From the NCBI RefSeq assembly GCF_021559775.1, contig NZ_CP056047.1:3059501-3123500 (forward strand): a DNA stretch of 64,000 nt. Direction: 5' to 3'. The DNA is from Gillisella vitis. Its GTDB lineage: Bacteria > Pseudomonadota > Alphaproteobacteria > Rhizobiales > Rhizobiaceae. A model generated the notes under the pieces. That model did not search any database and had not been told where the DNA came from. It saw only the letters and a list, made by a program, of their open reading frames with translations. The first letter of the stretch is position 1. Each line of letters begins with the position of its first letter. The position numbers and the translations under genes were made by a program. Shown one piece after another: positions 47,418 to 57,378 of the stretch.

Positions 47418-49667
47418 CTATCCTGCGACGGCTAACGACATTTCCTGCTTGAGAGACTGACCGCGCGAGGCAGCGACGACAGCATCCACATCCAGGATCA
47501 GAGCCACGCGGCCATCGCCCAGAATGGTTGCCGCGGCGATGCCGGGCACATGCGTATAGTTAGCCTCGAGGCTCTTGATGACCACCTGGCGCTGACCCTG
47601 AATGGCATCAACCATCAAGGCGCGCTGACCGCCACCTTCCGATTCAACCAGCAGAGCAACACCATCGATCGGGTTGGCCTGGGCTGACCGGAAATTCAGG
47701 ATCCGACCGACATCCACCAATGGGCAGAAGCTGTTGCGGATCGAAATCAGCCGCTGGTTGGCCCCGAAGGAATGGATATTCTGGGCTTCTGGCTGCAAGG
47801 TTTCAACGATGGCCGTCAAAGGAACGACAAGCGTTTGGCCAGCAACGGTAACGACCATGCCATCCAGAACCGCCAGTGTCAGCGGCAAGCTCATGGTGAA
47901 AGTCGAGCCCTGACCGGGGCGCGAGCTGATGGAGATGCGCCCGCCCAAGGCCTGGATGGACCGCTTGACCACGTCCATGCCAACGCCACGGCCGGAAATG
48001 TCGGAAATCTTGTCCGCTGTCGAAAAGCCCGGCATGAAAATCAGATTGTCGATTTCCTCGTCGGACAGATTGGCGTCGGCAGCGATGATATCGTTGTCGA
48101 TTGCCTTCTGGCGGACCCGTTCGCGGTTGATACCGGCGCCATCGTCGACCAGTTCGATCACGATACGACCAGACCGGTGCTTTGCCGTCAGCTTGACCGT
48201 GCCTTCCGGGTTCTTGCCGGCGGCACTACGCTTTTCGGGGGTTTCGATACCATGGTCAACGGCATTGCGGATCATGTGGGTCAGCGGTTCGGCCAGCTTG
48301 TCGATGACCGTCTTGTCCACTTCGGTGTTCTCACCTTCGGTGACCAGACGGATCGATTTGCCAACCATATCAGCAACTTCGCGCACGATACGCGACATGC
48401 GCTGGAACACCGGCTTGACCGGCTGAGCACGGATCGCCATGACCGAATCCTGGATCTCGCGGGTGAGCTGTTGCAGCTCTTCGAGGCCCATATTGATCGA
48501 CGACGTGCCGTTGGTGTCATTTTCGATGACGCTCTGCGACAGCATGGCCTGGTTGATGACAAGCTCGCCCACCAGGTTGATCAGGCGGTCGACGCGATCG
48601 AGATCGACGCGGATCGTTTGCCCGGCAGCAGAAGCTGCGGACTGGTTTTGCGCAGCGGCAGCGGCGGCAGCAGCGGCTGGAGATTCTCTCTTCTCCCTGA
48701 CGGCACTGACCACTTTGGTTGCCGTATCGGCGGCTTCCACGGCCTCGGCGATCAAGTCGACGGCGCTATCGTCAACTTCTTCAACGCCGCTATCGTCGTC
48801 CAGCGCGGACAGATCGAACGGCACCGGTACCATCGGCAGCTCATCGCTCCCTTCAGCAACAGTCGCTTCCTGTTCCTTGATTTCCAGTTCGCAATCCCAT
48901 TCGGCAAACTCGAAAACAGTCCGAACGCCTTCTTCGCCTTTTTCGCTCTTCACCAGGATTTTCCAGGAGAAGTAGGCCTCCTCAGGATCCATGGATTCCA
49001 GCGTCGGAACGGCGCTTACATTGCAGTTCAGGCTGACTTCGCCGATGCGCGACAGATCACGCAGCAAAAGCGTGGCGTCATTGCCCTTGGCATAGAGATC
49101 CCGGCGCGGCTTGAAGGTCACTTCAAGCGGAGGAGACACAATGGGAGGCTCTTCGTCGGCAAAATCGTCAAAGGAGAATGGAACGGGTGCAAAGCCGCTA
49201 TCATCCGTGGCTGCTGGCGCAGGTGCAGGCTTGGCAGCCGCCTTTGGAGCAGGCGCTGCCGCTGTGGCGGATGACGAAGGCACTTCACCCTTGGCAAGCG
49301 CTTCCAATTCCTTGACAAGGCCGCTTGAACGGGACGGATCGACGCTGCCGCCGTCACGAGAAGCATTGGTCAGGTCGGCGAGCACGTCGGCCGACTTGAG
49401 CATGACCTTCATGACTTCAATGCCCGGTTCCAGCTTATTGGATCGAACGCAATCAAGGGTCGTCTCAAAAACGTGAGCGAAGGCAACGAGATCGTCGAGA
49501 CCGAACGCGCCTGCGCCTCCTTTGATGGAATGAACAGCTCGGAAAACAGCATTCACCGTCTCCGGGTCACGATCCCCATCGTTCATTTTCAGAAGACCGG
49601 ATTCCAGTTCCGCGAGCTGTTCCTCGCATTCCTGGAAAAAGATCTCTTTGATTTCGTTCATATCCAT
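47418..49667 (-). CDS. cheA: chemotaxis histidine kinase CheA
   Basis: 749 residues. P1 phosphotransfer domain with His46 in '[13 protein letters not shown]'; a variable Ala/Pro-rich linker and P2-like region (about 120-335, including an Ala run); P3 dimerisation; P4 kinase with '[17 protein letters not shown]', 'DDGAGINRE' and '[11 protein letters not shown]'; and the CheW-like P5 at the C-terminus. It autophosphorylates in response to receptors and passes phosphate to CheY and CheB. Confidence 0.96.
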   Translation of the reverse strand: MDMNEIKEIFFQECEEQLAELESGLLKMNDGDRDPETVNAVFRAVHSIKGGAGAFGLDDLVAFAHVFETTLDCVRSNKLEPGIEVMKVMLKSADVLADLTNASRDGGSVDPSRSSGLVKELEALAKGEVPSSSATAAAPAPKAAAKPAPAPAATDDSGFAPVPFSFDDFADEEPPIVSPPLEVTFKPRRDLYAKGNDATLLLRDLSRIGEVSLNCNVSAVPTLESMDPEEAYFSWKILVKSEKGEEGVRTVFEFAEWDCELEIKEQEATVAEGSDELPMVPVPFDLSALDDDSGVEEVDDSAVDLIAEAVEAADTATKVVSAVREKRESPAAAAAAAAAQNQSAASAAGQTIRVDLDRVDRLINLVGELVINQAMLSQSVIENDTNGTSSINMGLEELQQLTREIQDSVMAIRAQPVKPVFQRMSRIVREVADMVGKSIRLVTEGENTEVDKTVIDKLAEPLTHMIRNAVDHGIETPEKRSAAGKNPEGTVKLTAKHRSGRIVIELVDDGAGINRERVRQKAIDNDIIAADANLSDEEIDNLIFMPGFSTADKISDISGRGVGMDVVKRSIQALGGRISISSRPGQGSTFTMSLPLTLAVLDGMVVTVAGQTLVVPLTAIVETLQPEAQNIHSFGANQRLISIRNSFCPLVDVGRILNFRSAQANPIDGVALLVESEGGGQRALMVDAIQGQRQVVIKSLEANYTHVPGIAAATILGDGRVALILDVDAVVAASRGQSLKQEMSLAVAG

Positions 49668-49682
49668 CGAAGTCAGACCCCG

Positions 49683-50048
49683 TTAGGCGGTTACACGTTC
49701 AATCGCATCGATCAGTTTCGTCGGATCGAATGGCTTGACGATCCAGCCGGTAGCGCCAGCCTGGCGCGCACGGTTCTTCTTCTCAGCATCGCTTTCGGTC
49801 GTCAGAACGAGAATCGGAACGGCACGGTATTTTTCATTGCGGCGTACGCCCTCGATAAAACCAAAACCGTCAAGGCGCGGCATGTTGATATCGGTGACGA
49901 TCACGTCGGGATTGCACTCTTCAAGCACTTCAAGACCTTCGACGCCGTCTTCGGCCTGGATGGTCTCGAAACCCGCATTGTTGAGGGTCACGAGAAGCAT
50001 GTTGCGGATGGTTCTAGAGTCATCCACGGTTAATACTTTTTTCTTCAT
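49683..50048 (-). CDS. cheY1: chemotaxis response regulator CheY1
   Basis: 121 residues from ATG at 50048 ('MKKKVLTVDDSRTIRNML'); the frame continues far upstream but that part overlaps cheS. Asp53 in 'VIVTDINMPRLDGFGF' is the phospho-acceptor, with 'LTTES' and 'GWIVKPFDP' completing the pocket. CheY1 acts as a phosphate sink in Sinorhizobium, helped by CheS bound to CheA. The start overlaps the cheS stop by four bases. Confidence 0.93.
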   Translation of the reverse strand: MKKKVLTVDDSRTIRNMLLVTLNNAGFETIQAEDGVEGLEVLEECNPDVIVTDINMPRLDGFGFIEGVRRNEKYRAVPILVLTTESDAEKKNRARQAGATGWIVKPFDPTKLIDAIERVTA

Positions 50049-50341
50049 TGCCGGATCTCCGCGATCAGTTGATCGTTGTTCAAGCCCAAGAGCTGTATGG
50101 TTTTGGTGAAAGCGTCTGACGCCTTCTTTATCGAGAAGGTTTTCTGGTCTTCTTCCCAGGTTTTCGCGCCCGAGACGAGCACCTGGGCGCAAAGTGCTCC
50201 CATCCGCTCGACACCGGATGCGTCGATTTCAACTGCTCCTCCCCGCATGGACAGAAGCTTGTCCTTGAGCTGAGACGCTTCATTCAAGTCGAGCACCGAT
50301 GCCAGCTTAAGCTGCGCCGATGCGCCTTTCTTGCTCGCCAT
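50045..50341 (-). CDS. cheS: CheS, STAS-domain chemotaxis protein
   Basis: 98 residues from ATG at 50341 ('MASKKGASAQLKLASVL'). The STAS-like fold ('LDLNEASQLKDKLLSMRGG', then 'VEIDASGVERMGALCAQVL') matches CheS, which in Sinorhizobium binds CheA and speeds CheY1 dephosphorylation. The Ser expected at the phosphorylatable STAS position is replaced by the Gly/Val of 'DASGVERMG', or is the Ser itself; this is not resolvable by eye. It is coupled to cheY1. Confidence 0.83.
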   Translation of the reverse strand: MASKKGASAQLKLASVLDLNEASQLKDKLLSMRGGAVEIDASGVERMGALCAQVLVSGAKTWEEDQKTFSIKKASDAFTKTIQLLGLNNDQLIAEIRQ

Positions 50342-50477
50342 AGACTGTTTCCCTACCGTTTCTATCGACCGCCCCATAAGGGTGTGAGAGTTCAAAACCT
50401 AAGCGCTTCTCCGGCACGAAAAGCCGTTTTCATCCCGAACCTTCCTCCGTTGTATAAGAGGTAGGTAAATAAACCGC

Positions 50478-52112
50478 TCACATCGAAAGGCCTCCTGCCC
50501 GAATCGGCACTAAAAAATCGTGCCCCCCGAAGTCCTCGGAAAAAGCCGCCATGGGCAGCTCTGCCGTTTGCGCTGATGACACCGGATAACCGTTCGACGG
50601 ATTGGTCTGGCTGCCCCGATAGTGCGTGCGCTCAATGGTGAATTGCCGCACGGTCTTGCCAAGCTCGACGATCACCGTATGCAGATCGGCACTGTCATCC
50701 GCAGCCTGACGTGACAACTGTGCGCTTGCACGCGATGTTTCGCCCTGGGCTTCGAGCACGCAAGCGACGCTATCCAGGGCTGCGGCCTGCTTGGCCGTCT
50801 CGCCAGCCATCACCGAGACCGACCGATTGATATCGACCACCTGCGTCACGATGCTGGAAATCGCATCCTGGGTGCGATTGACCATCTCCACCCCGGCCTC
50901 GACCTGATGCTTGGTGGCCGCAACCAGGGCCTTGATTTCACGCGCACTGTCGGCGGACCGCTGGGCCAAAGCCCGTACTTCCTGGGCAACGACGGCAAAG
51001 CCCCGACCCGAATCACCGGCGCGAGCCGCCTCGATGCCGGCGTTCAAGGCCAGAAGGTTGGTCTGGAAGGCAATTTCATCGATAGAGCCGATAATATGGC
51101 CGATCTGCTCAGCGGAAGTTTCGATATCCGCCATGGCGGCAATGGCCTTACCAACCACCTCGCCGCTCGCTTCGACCGCCTTGACGGTCATCTCGACAGC
51201 CTGCTCGGTGAGTTTCGACTGCGCCGCGTTATGGCTGACTGTTTCGGTTACCCGCCGCAGACTGGCACTTGCCGCATCAAGGCCCGCTGCGGCCTCATCG
51301 GCCCGCACACCCAGCGCGGATCCTTGCTCGCCAAGGGCAGCGCTGACGTCCTCCGCCGTGCGGCGGCTAGCGTCCATCACGGAAACCGCAGCGCAAATGC
51401 TCTCCATCGCGCCATTGAAACTCGACACGAGATCCTGATATTCCTCGGGGACATCACTGTTCAGCCGGCTGGACAGATCGCCCTGCGACAGCGCCGTGAA
51501 TGCGCCTTGGAACAGATCCGTGACGCTGGCGCGCTCCTTACGCCGCAGGTCGGCCATGTCGCGATGATGCTTGAGGCGCAATTCGTTGAAGCGCAGGGAA
51601 ACGGCAATCTCCACATCCACCATGACCAGGCGAATGAGCGCGCTGACCAGCGCCTGCAATTCGGCTGCCCGCTTGCGCGAGGACGGCATGAAACCGCGAT
51701 TGGCAAGATCGGCGAAGACGGAACTGACCAGACCCTCCAGAACAACGGCATGGCCGGCAATCTGCCAACGGGGATCAAGCCCCATCCGGCTTTGGCTATC
51801 AGCCAGCACTTTGACACGCTCGGCATAGAGCGCATCGAAACGCGCGTCGGTCATCACGTCCCAATGGGAAACATAGAGATCATGGAGGCGGTCGATCTGC
51901 CGCTCGCCGGTAAACTGGCGGGCCGCATCGGGTGCCATCTGCAACTTGCGAAAAAACGCGCGCAGACCCGTTTCCACGTCAGTCTCCAGCCCAACCCGGT
52001 GGCGACGCAAAAGACTGCAAGCATCCTGGTCCAGTCCGGCAAAATTCAGCCGGTCCCGCAAGCTGCCAGCCTGCGATCCACCCGTCCGTTCTGCCTCAGC
52101 GTGCTGAACCAA
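50478..52112 (-). CDS. icpA: soluble globin-type chemoreceptor, IcpA-like
   Basis: 544 residues, no membrane helix. N-terminal ~180 residues resemble the protoglobin sensor domain of HemAT-like receptors ('[21 protein letters not shown]', quoted whole in 21 or fewer as a block near 75-95), but where family members have the proximal His before G-L-x-P-x-W there is Gln107. A HAMP-like linker and the MCP signalling hairpin follow ('[20 protein letters not shown]', '[19 protein letters not shown]'). It is the first gene of the che operon, the place of IcpA in Sinorhizobium, and is presumably cytoplasmic. Confidence 0.82.
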   Translation of the reverse strand: MVQHAEAERTGGSQAGSLRDRLNFAGLDQDACSLLRRHRVGLETDVETGLRAFFRKLQMAPDAARQFTGERQIDRLHDLYVSHWDVMTDARFDALYAERVKVLADSQSRMGLDPRWQIAGHAVVLEGLVSSVFADLANRGFMPSSRKRAAELQALVSALIRLVMVDVEIAVSLRFNELRLKHHRDMADLRRKERASVTDLFQGAFTALSQGDLSSRLNSDVPEEYQDLVSSFNGAMESICAAVSVMDASRRTAEDVSAALGEQGSALGVRADEAAAGLDAASASLRRVTETVSHNAAQSKLTEQAVEMTVKAVEASGEVVGKAIAAMADIETSAEQIGHIIGSIDEIAFQTNLLALNAGIEAARAGDSGRGFAVVAQEVRALAQRSADSAREIKALVAATKHQVEAGVEMVNRTQDAISSIVTQVVDINRSVSVMAGETAKQAAALDSVACVLEAQGETSRASAQLSRQAADDSADLHTVIVELGKTVRQFTIERTHYRGSQTNPSNGYPVSSAQTAELPMAAFSEDFGGHDFLVPIRAGGLSM

Positions 52113-52486
52113 TTGCCAATCCCCGCGGGGTCGGCCCTGTCGAACCAGGAACTGACCGCCATCACCTGTTAAATCGTCCGCATGGATGCGCTATACGCCG
52201 CATAACCTGGAGAACCGCTCTGTACTGGAGATACCGGATCGAAACCGGTACGGTGGGACTGGCATCATGCCGAGTGGGACGCGCAACGCGCCCATTCCTC
52301 CGTGTCCTACAATCTTTATGGTTAATTCGTTGATTGGAGGTTAATGTTTATTCGCTGCTCAACTTTACTGCCAAATTCTTAAAATTTGAATCGATTTGTG
52401 AAGGCGTAAACGTGAAATCAAGCTTGGAGCAAGGTTAAGTTGTGTTAATGTGGCACCAAGCGGCATGAAGGTCGAAGAGGTGAGCA
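52113..52486. other. intergenic region upstream of icpA and of the small peptide gene
   Basis: 374 bases between divergent features; it should carry the che operon promoter. A short TACCGG/CCGGTA hairpin near 52231-52249 and a GGAGG followed by a 12-codon frame at 52344 are seen; neither is convincing as a gene. Confidence 0.4.
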
Positions 52487-52594
52487 ATGATTGTTCTAGG
52501 AATAGGGGCTGCGCTGATTGCAGCAAGCACGATAGTGGTTGTATCGCTGAATGAGCGAGGCAAGTTAGCGGTCGCGACAAAGCCGACATTCTGA
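52487..52594 (+). CDS. possible 35-residue membrane peptide
   Basis: An ATG at 52487 preceded by GAGGTGA opens a 35-codon frame ending TGA at 52592-52594. The product 'MIVLGIGAALIAASTIVVVS' (first 20) forms one membrane helix, followed by a basic tail 'LNERGKLAVATKPTF'. A terminator-like hairpin with T tract follows at 52624-52655, so this looks like a discrete transcription unit. No family is recognised. It could also be a small RNA with an incidental frame. Confidence 0.45.
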   Translation: MIVLGIGAALIAASTIVVVSLNERGKLAVATKPTF

Positions 52595-52623
52595 CATACC
52601 ATGCGTTTAACCCGCGCATGAAG

Positions 52624-52655
52624 AGCAGTCTTACCTAGTAAAACTGCTGGTTTTT
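52624..52655 (+). terminator. intrinsic terminator after the small peptide frame
   Basis: AGCAGT-C-TTAC (52624-52634), CTA loop, GTAA-A-ACTGCT (52638-52648): an 11-bp stem with one mismatch, then GG and TTTTT. It lies 30 bases after the small frame and about 200 bases before dxr. Confidence 0.72.
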
Positions 52656-52858
52656 GTCGTTTCCACTCGAAAAATTTCCCAGATGTCTGGTCCATATCCT
52701 TGTAAGGATTGGTCGACTGCCTGTGACATAGCAAATCATCTGAAGCCTTCAGAGGCGCCTTCCATGGTCCATCAGGGAACGCCATTGGCTTGAAGCTTGC
52801 CGCCTTGCCCATTCCCCTGTAGACGCATGGGGAACAGGTGCAATTGCCGGATATATCT

Positions 52859-54052
52859 ATGAATACCGCCACGTCCCAGCCCCGCCGCCTCACCATTCTG
52901 GGGTCGACCGGCTCTATCGGAACCAACACGCTTGACGTGATCAGACAAATGGGCGGACGCGATCGCTTCGACATCATGGCCCTGACAGGGCACGGCAATG
53001 TCGCTCTTCTGGCGGAGCAGGCACTGGTGACAGGCGCAAGGCTGGCAGTTACCTCTGATGAAAATCAATATATTGCCTTGAAAGACCTGTTATCGGGCAG
53101 CGGCATCGATGTTGCAGCCGGCAGCAGCGGGCTACAGGAAGCAGCATGCCTTGAGGCGGACTGGGTGATGGCCGCCATTGTCGGGACCGCCGGTTTGCAG
53201 CCAACCTTGACAGCTGCCGCACGCGGCGCCGATATAGCGCTGGCCAATAAGGAATGCCTCGTTTCGGCTGGCGAATTGTTCATCGAGACGGTGCGTAAGG
53301 GCGGCGGCAAGATTATCCCCGTCGATAGTGAGCATTCGGCAATTTTCCAATGCCTGGACGAAAATCACCGTGACACGCTGGAGCGGATCGTGCTGACGGC
53401 TTCTGGCGGGCCGTTTCGCACCTTCACCCGCCAACAGATGGCTGATGTCAGTGTTCAAACCGCCCGCGCCCATCCGAATTGGTCCATGGGACTGAAGGTG
53501 TCGATTGGCAGCGCCTCGATGTTCAACAAGGCGCTGGAGATGATCGAGGCCAAGCACCTGTTCGATCTGACACCCGACCAGATCGAGGTTATCGTCCATC
53601 CTCAGTCGATCATCCACTCCATGGTGGGCTATAGTGACGGCTCCGTGCTGGCCCAGCTTGGCGTACCGGATATGCGCACCGCCATCGGTTATGCGCTGAG
53701 CTATCCGAAACGCGCGGCGCTGGATGTGGACCGCTTGGATTTCACCAAGCTGGCGCGGCTGGATTTCGAAGCGCCGGACCTGGACCGTTTTCCGGCCATC
53801 CGTCTCGCCCGTACAGCGCTTGAGCGCGGCGGCTTGCAGGGCGCCGTGCTGAACGCCGCCGAAGAATGTGCCTTTGAGGCTTTTGTCGAGGAAAAGATCG
53901 GTTTTCTCGCCATGGCTGATGTGGTCGAGGATGTCATGGATCATCTATCGGGCTTGGCACCGGCGACCGTGATTGCCGATGTCTTTGCCGCCGATGCACA
54001 GGCACGACGCCGAGCCCAGGAGGTCATCCTGAACCAAGGCCGCACGCGATAA
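52859..54052 (+). CDS. dxr: 1-deoxy-D-xylulose 5-phosphate reductoisomerase
   Basis: 397 residues from ATG at 52859; a GTG seven codons upstream is the alternative. NADPH motif 'LTILGSTGSIGTNTLDVI', 'LANKECLVSAGE', 'PVDSEHSAIFQC', 'ASGGPFR' and 'HPNWSMGLKVSIGSASMFNK' (in part) are all DXR hallmarks including metal and substrate ligands. It makes 2-C-methyl-D-erythritol 4-phosphate in the MEP isoprenoid pathway. It stands alone, away from the usual uppS-cdsA-bamA cluster. Confidence 0.94.
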   Translation: MNTATSQPRRLTILGSTGSIGTNTLDVIRQMGGRDRFDIMALTGHGNVALLAEQALVTGARLAVTSDENQYIALKDLLSGSGIDVAAGSSGLQEAACLEADWVMAAIVGTAGLQPTLTAAARGADIALANKECLVSAGELFIETVRKGGGKIIPVDSEHSAIFQCLDENHRDTLERIVLTASGGPFRTFTRQQMADVSVQTARAHPNWSMGLKVSIGSASMFNKALEMIEAKHLFDLTPDQIEVIVHPQSIIHSMVGYSDGSVLAQLGVPDMRTAIGYALSYPKRAALDVDRLDFTKLARLDFEAPDLDRFPAIRLARTALERGGLQGAVLNAAEECAFEAFVEEKIGFLAMADVVEDVMDHLSGLAPATVIADVFAADAQARRRAQEVILNQGRTR

Positions 54053-54118
54053 TCCAGAATGCTGCAACACTTTAAATCTGCAGTATAGTTTTTCTTGAGC
54101 CGATTCCGGCTTCAGGAA

Positions 54119-55351
54119 TTATCCAGTCGCGCATACCGCAGCACGCAAGCGCTCCACATACGCACCGTCACAGCCTTCCAATGCCGTATTGCTCAGGCTG
54201 ACCACGGTCAAACCGGCCTCGGGAACGATGAACCACGTATTGCCATAGACACCACCCCACTGCACCGCGCCCGGCGGCAGGGCCGTGGCCGCTGCGGCGG
54301 AATCGGTGATGACAGCACCGAGAAAGCTGAAGCGCTTGCCGGGAAGCCCCATGGGGAGATCGCCGATCTGGTTGGAGAGACACATTTGCGCAAGCTCGGG
54401 TGACATCAGTCCACCCCCACCAGTACGAATGGTTTCGAGCAGCGTCAGCACATCCAGCGCCGTGCCTGCCATCCCCCCGCCCCCGGACTGAAAGGCCCGC
54501 GGATTGAAAATTCGCGAGGGGGAAAAAGCCGGTCCTTCGCCCGATACACCGGTTGACCGCCATTGGTCTTCCATGCGCTCGGCCCTGTGTTCGCCGTCCC
54601 GATACGGAACCGCCAGCCGCGCCATATCCGTGACACGAAACCGGGCATCCGTCAGGCGCATGGGTTCGCAGACATGCTCGACCACCGCCGCCTCCAGCAG
54701 GTTTCTGCCTTCGATAGAGCCGAAATACCGGTCGAATGCCGTCGTGCTTGTTGTGCCTGGAACCGGGGCTGCTGCCCCGTCATCTTCGCCCTGCTCTCCC
54801 GCCCGCCTCTCGCCATGCACTTTGGCCACCACAGCGCCGAGCAGATCAGTGCTCACCGAATAGCCCCAACGCTCGCCAGGGGCAAAAGCCAGCGGAATGG
54901 CATTATGGCGGCTGAAATTTTCCTCAACCGTCAGATCCGTATCGAGAAGACCGAGATTGATCGCGCGCTCGCGCGGCAACCTTTGCAGCGCCGGATCATA
55001 GGTCAGACCAGATGTGTGGGTGAGCAGATGACGCACCGTGATGGCGGCAAACGTGCCGGCTGGCGTCTTTGGCCGGAACCAGGGAAGATGATCGGCCACC
55101 AGATCGTCAAGCCCCAGCAAGCCCTTGTCGATCAGAGCGAGCGCCGTGACCGCGACAAATGGTTTTGTAACGGATGCGAAGCGAAAAATCGTATCAAGCT
55201 GCACTGGAATACGCGCTTCCCGATCAGCATGGCCAATGGCCCGCCGCAGCAGGGGCTGTCCATGCCTGAACACCATGACCACCGCCCCAACCAGAGCCTC
55301 GCTTGACACAGCCTCTTCCAGCACGCGGTTGACCCGCTCGACAATCGACAT
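54119..55351 (-). CDS. class C beta-lactamase-type serine hydrolase
   Basis: 410 residues, no signal peptide. The nucleophile motif SVTK ('FRFASVTKPF') near residue 60, the YxN-like 'GYSVSTDLLGAVV' and a C-terminal 'VQWGGVYGNTWFI' match the EstB/PBP4* family of esterases and peptidases. An acidic, Gly/Ala-rich insert ('GEQGEDDGAAAPVPG') interrupts the domain. It probably acts as a cytosolic esterase or amidase. A strong GGAGGG ribosome site is present. A 15-bp palindrome lies just upstream, between it and hemA. Confidence 0.85.
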   Translation of the reverse strand: MSIVERVNRVLEEAVSSEALVGAVVMVFRHGQPLLRRAIGHADREARIPVQLDTIFRFASVTKPFVAVTALALIDKGLLGLDDLVADHLPWFRPKTPAGTFAAITVRHLLTHTSGLTYDPALQRLPRERAINLGLLDTDLTVEENFSRHNAIPLAFAPGERWGYSVSTDLLGAVVAKVHGERRAGEQGEDDGAAAPVPGTTSTTAFDRYFGSIEGRNLLEAAVVEHVCEPMRLTDARFRVTDMARLAVPYRDGEHRAERMEDQWRSTGVSGEGPAFSPSRIFNPRAFQSGGGGMAGTALDVLTLLETIRTGGGGLMSPELAQMCLSNQIGDLPMGLPGKRFSFLGAVITDSAAAATALPPGAVQWGGVYGNTWFIVPEAGLTVVSLSNTALEGCDGAYVERLRAAVCATG

Positions 55352-55368
55352 CCTATCCCTCCCCTAGA

Positions 55369-55409
55369 GTTTGCCAGGGAAAACCGGATTCCACTTTTCC
55401 CTGGCAAAC
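55369..55409. repeat. 15-bp perfect palindrome between hemA and the serine hydrolase gene
   Basis: GTTTGCCAGGGAAAA (55369-55383) and TTTTCCCTGGCAAAC (55395-55409), spacer 11 bases. The match extends by TAG/CTA after one mismatch. No T tract follows on either strand, so it looks like a dispersed palindromic element or operator; it lies in the leader of the serine hydrolase. Confidence 0.8.
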
Positions 55410-55475
55410 CCTAAAACAAAATGCGGGCCATGTGACCATGACCCGCACAACCTGCGCAAGAGTGAAATGGAAAAA

Positions 55476-56690
55476 TCAGGCGACAGCCCGCGCCAGCGCA
55501 CATCTCGACCAGAGCTGATGTAGGGCTCCGACCAGATGATCGACATCGGCATCGCTATGCAACGGCGTGGGCGTGATGCGCAGGCGCTCGGTTTTCTTCG
55601 GCACCGTCGGGTAATTGATCGGCTGCACATAGATATTGAAATTGTCGAGCAGGATATCGGAGATCCACTTGCATTTGGCGGCATCGCCAACCAGGACCGG
55701 CACGATATGGCTGGGATTGGGCATATGAGGAATGCCGCGCGCATCCAGAAGCGACCGCAGCCGACGTACCCGTTCCTGATGGGCGAAACGCTCGATCTGG
55801 CTGGATTTCAGATGCCGGATCGAGGCGACTGCGCCAGCAGCCAGAGAAGGCGGCAAAGCCGTGGTGAAAATAAAACCTGACGCAAATGAACGGATGAAAT
55901 CGCACAAGGCGGTTGAAGCGGTAATATAGCCACCCATCACCCCAAACGCCTTGCCAAGCGTGCCTTCGATGATTGTCAGCCGGTCCATGATGCCTTCACG
56001 CTCGGCAACACCGCCGCCGCGCGGCCCATACATGCCGACCGCATGCACTTCGTCCAGATAGGTCATGGCGCCGTAGCGATCGGCCAGATCGCAGATTTCC
56101 CTGATCGGCGCGATATCGCCATCCATCGAATAGACGCTCTCAAAGGCGATCAGCTTCGGCGCCTTGGGATCGGCGGCCTTCAGCTTGGCTTCCAGATCCT
56201 TGACGTCGTTATGCTTCCAGATGACCCGTTCGCATTTCGCATAGCGGATGCCCTCAATCATCGAGGCATGGTTCAGGGCATCGGAAAAAATAATCAGGCC
56301 GGGGATCTTCTGCCCCAACGTACCGAGCGTCGCCCAGTTGGAAATATAGCCTGACGTGAAGATCAGGGCCTGTTCCTTGCCATGCAAGTCGGCGAGTTCC
56401 TGCTCCAGCAGAACATGATAGTGATTGGTGCCGGAAATATTGCGGGTGCCTCCAGCACCCGCGCCACAGTGATCGATGGCGTTTTTCATCGCCTCGACGA
56501 CCTGTTCGTTCTGGCCCATGCCCAGGTAGTCGTTCGAACACCAGACGGTCACGTCATGCTGACCGTTTTCCGTGTAGCGGGTAGCCCGTGGAAAATTGCC
56601 GCGCTGGCGCTCAAGATCGGCAAAAACCCGGTAACGGCCTTCTTCGTGCAGGCCATCCAGTTCGCTCTTGAAAAACGCTTCAAAATCCAT
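55476..56690 (-). CDS. hemA: 5-aminolevulinate synthase
   Basis: 404 residues, the alphaproteobacterial (Shemin-pathway) enzyme. '[13 protein letters not shown]', '[16 protein letters not shown]', '[16 protein letters not shown]' and the PLP Lys247 in 'GTLGKAFG' are diagnostic. It condenses glycine and succinyl-CoA to 5-aminolevulinate, the first step of tetrapyrrole synthesis, which also feeds cobalamin synthesis (cobST in this window). Its upstream region holds a candidate FNR/FixK box and a weaker Irr-like site. Confidence 0.96.
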   Translation of the reverse strand: MDFEAFFKSELDGLHEEGRYRVFADLERQRGNFPRATRYTENGQHDVTVWCSNDYLGMGQNEQVVEAMKNAIDHCGAGAGGTRNISGTNHYHVLLEQELADLHGKEQALIFTSGYISNWATLGTLGQKIPGLIIFSDALNHASMIEGIRYAKCERVIWKHNDVKDLEAKLKAADPKAPKLIAFESVYSMDGDIAPIREICDLADRYGAMTYLDEVHAVGMYGPRGGGVAEREGIMDRLTIIEGTLGKAFGVMGGYITASTALCDFIRSFASGFIFTTALPPSLAAGAVASIRHLKSSQIERFAHQERVRRLRSLLDARGIPHMPNPSHIVPVLVGDAAKCKWISDILLDNFNIYVQPINYPTVPKKTERLRITPTPLHSDADVDHLVGALHQLWSRCALARAVA

Positions 56691-56750
56691 TGCGCCTGCT
56701 CCAATCTTCCTGGATCTCTTTTGAGATCGTTCGGGGCAGCGGTCAACCCC

Positions 56751-56766
56751 TTAAAGTGATTCTAAA
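56751..56766 (-). promoter_or_regulatory. possible Irr (iron control element)-like site
   Basis: On the minus strand TTTAGAATCACTTTAA, 61 bases before the hemA start. The first half matches the TTTAGAA half-site of rhizobial Irr boxes; the second half fits poorly. Irr control of hemA is known in some rhizobia, but the site here is a weak guess. Confidence 0.28.
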
Positions 56767-56895
56767 CTGCGACAAAAGGCACCGGCGCTGATGCGGGGTC
56801 CGATAACCACTGCCACCATCGCGGTCCGACGATCGATCTCTCCTATCGCGACAGGCCGCATGCTCGTTCAGTAGCCGATACGGATCCAAACAGAC

Positions 56896-56909
56896 TTGAT
56901 CTGTGTCAA
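56896..56909. promoter_or_regulatory. candidate FNR/FixK-type anaerobox upstream of hemA
   Basis: TTGAT-CTGT-GTCAA, one base away from the palindromic consensus TTGAT-N4-ATCAA, about 206 bases upstream of the hemA start. FnrN/FixK-type regulators activate haem synthesis under low oxygen in several alphaproteobacteria, so the place is meaningful. Confidence 0.6.
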
Positions 56910-57378
56910 GCTTGACGGCGCGCAGAGCAAGAGTGAACCTGAACACAGCAGACATTTATTATAGAATAAACTAAAACAAAATAACTTTAATATGGGTTAC
57001 CAACCATCCTCCTCGGCTATGCGCCAAATTGCAATTTAGCGGCATTCACAACCGGAATACGAGCGGATTTCTTCATTGATCATTGTTGCAAGTCGCCTAC
57101 CCTGAAAAAAATCGTCCATGCTGACAATCTCTTTGAGAGACACCTTAAAAAACAGAGCGTTTCCGGTGGACATTCGCCGCTCTCGCTATATGTTTTTGCA
57201 ATGTTGGGATTCCAGCAATGGACAACAATCGGCAGGAAATGCGTCAAAAGACGACAAATAATGCTGCATAACAAAATATCAGCGCAGGGGCGGACGCGCC
57301 GGCAGACCCAAATCTGGCCAGGATAAAGAACGATCGGCGAGACCTGGGTATCCGGATAAATCCAATACGGAGATGGAC

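Larger units (their letters stand above)
56691..57378. other. long intergenic region upstream of hemA
   Basis: 688 bases with no supported gene. It contains a candidate Irr-like site (56751-56766), an FNR/FixK-type box (56896-56909), and a very A/T-rich block (about 56952-56993) likely to be promoter DNA. The part near 57100-57370 shows nothing recognisable except the approach to the lipoprotein gene. Confidence 0.5.

Noticed and set aside
47772-49274. 500-codon open frame on the plus strand
   Set aside because: Antisense to cheA, which has complete kinase motifs; the plus-strand product shows only His/Arg/Asp-rich shadow composition.
52344-52382. 12-codon frame (MFIRCSTLLPNS) after GGAGG, as a leader peptide
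   Set aside because: Good ribosome site but no attenuator-like hairpins or codon runs, and no gene follows closely on that strand; too short to support.
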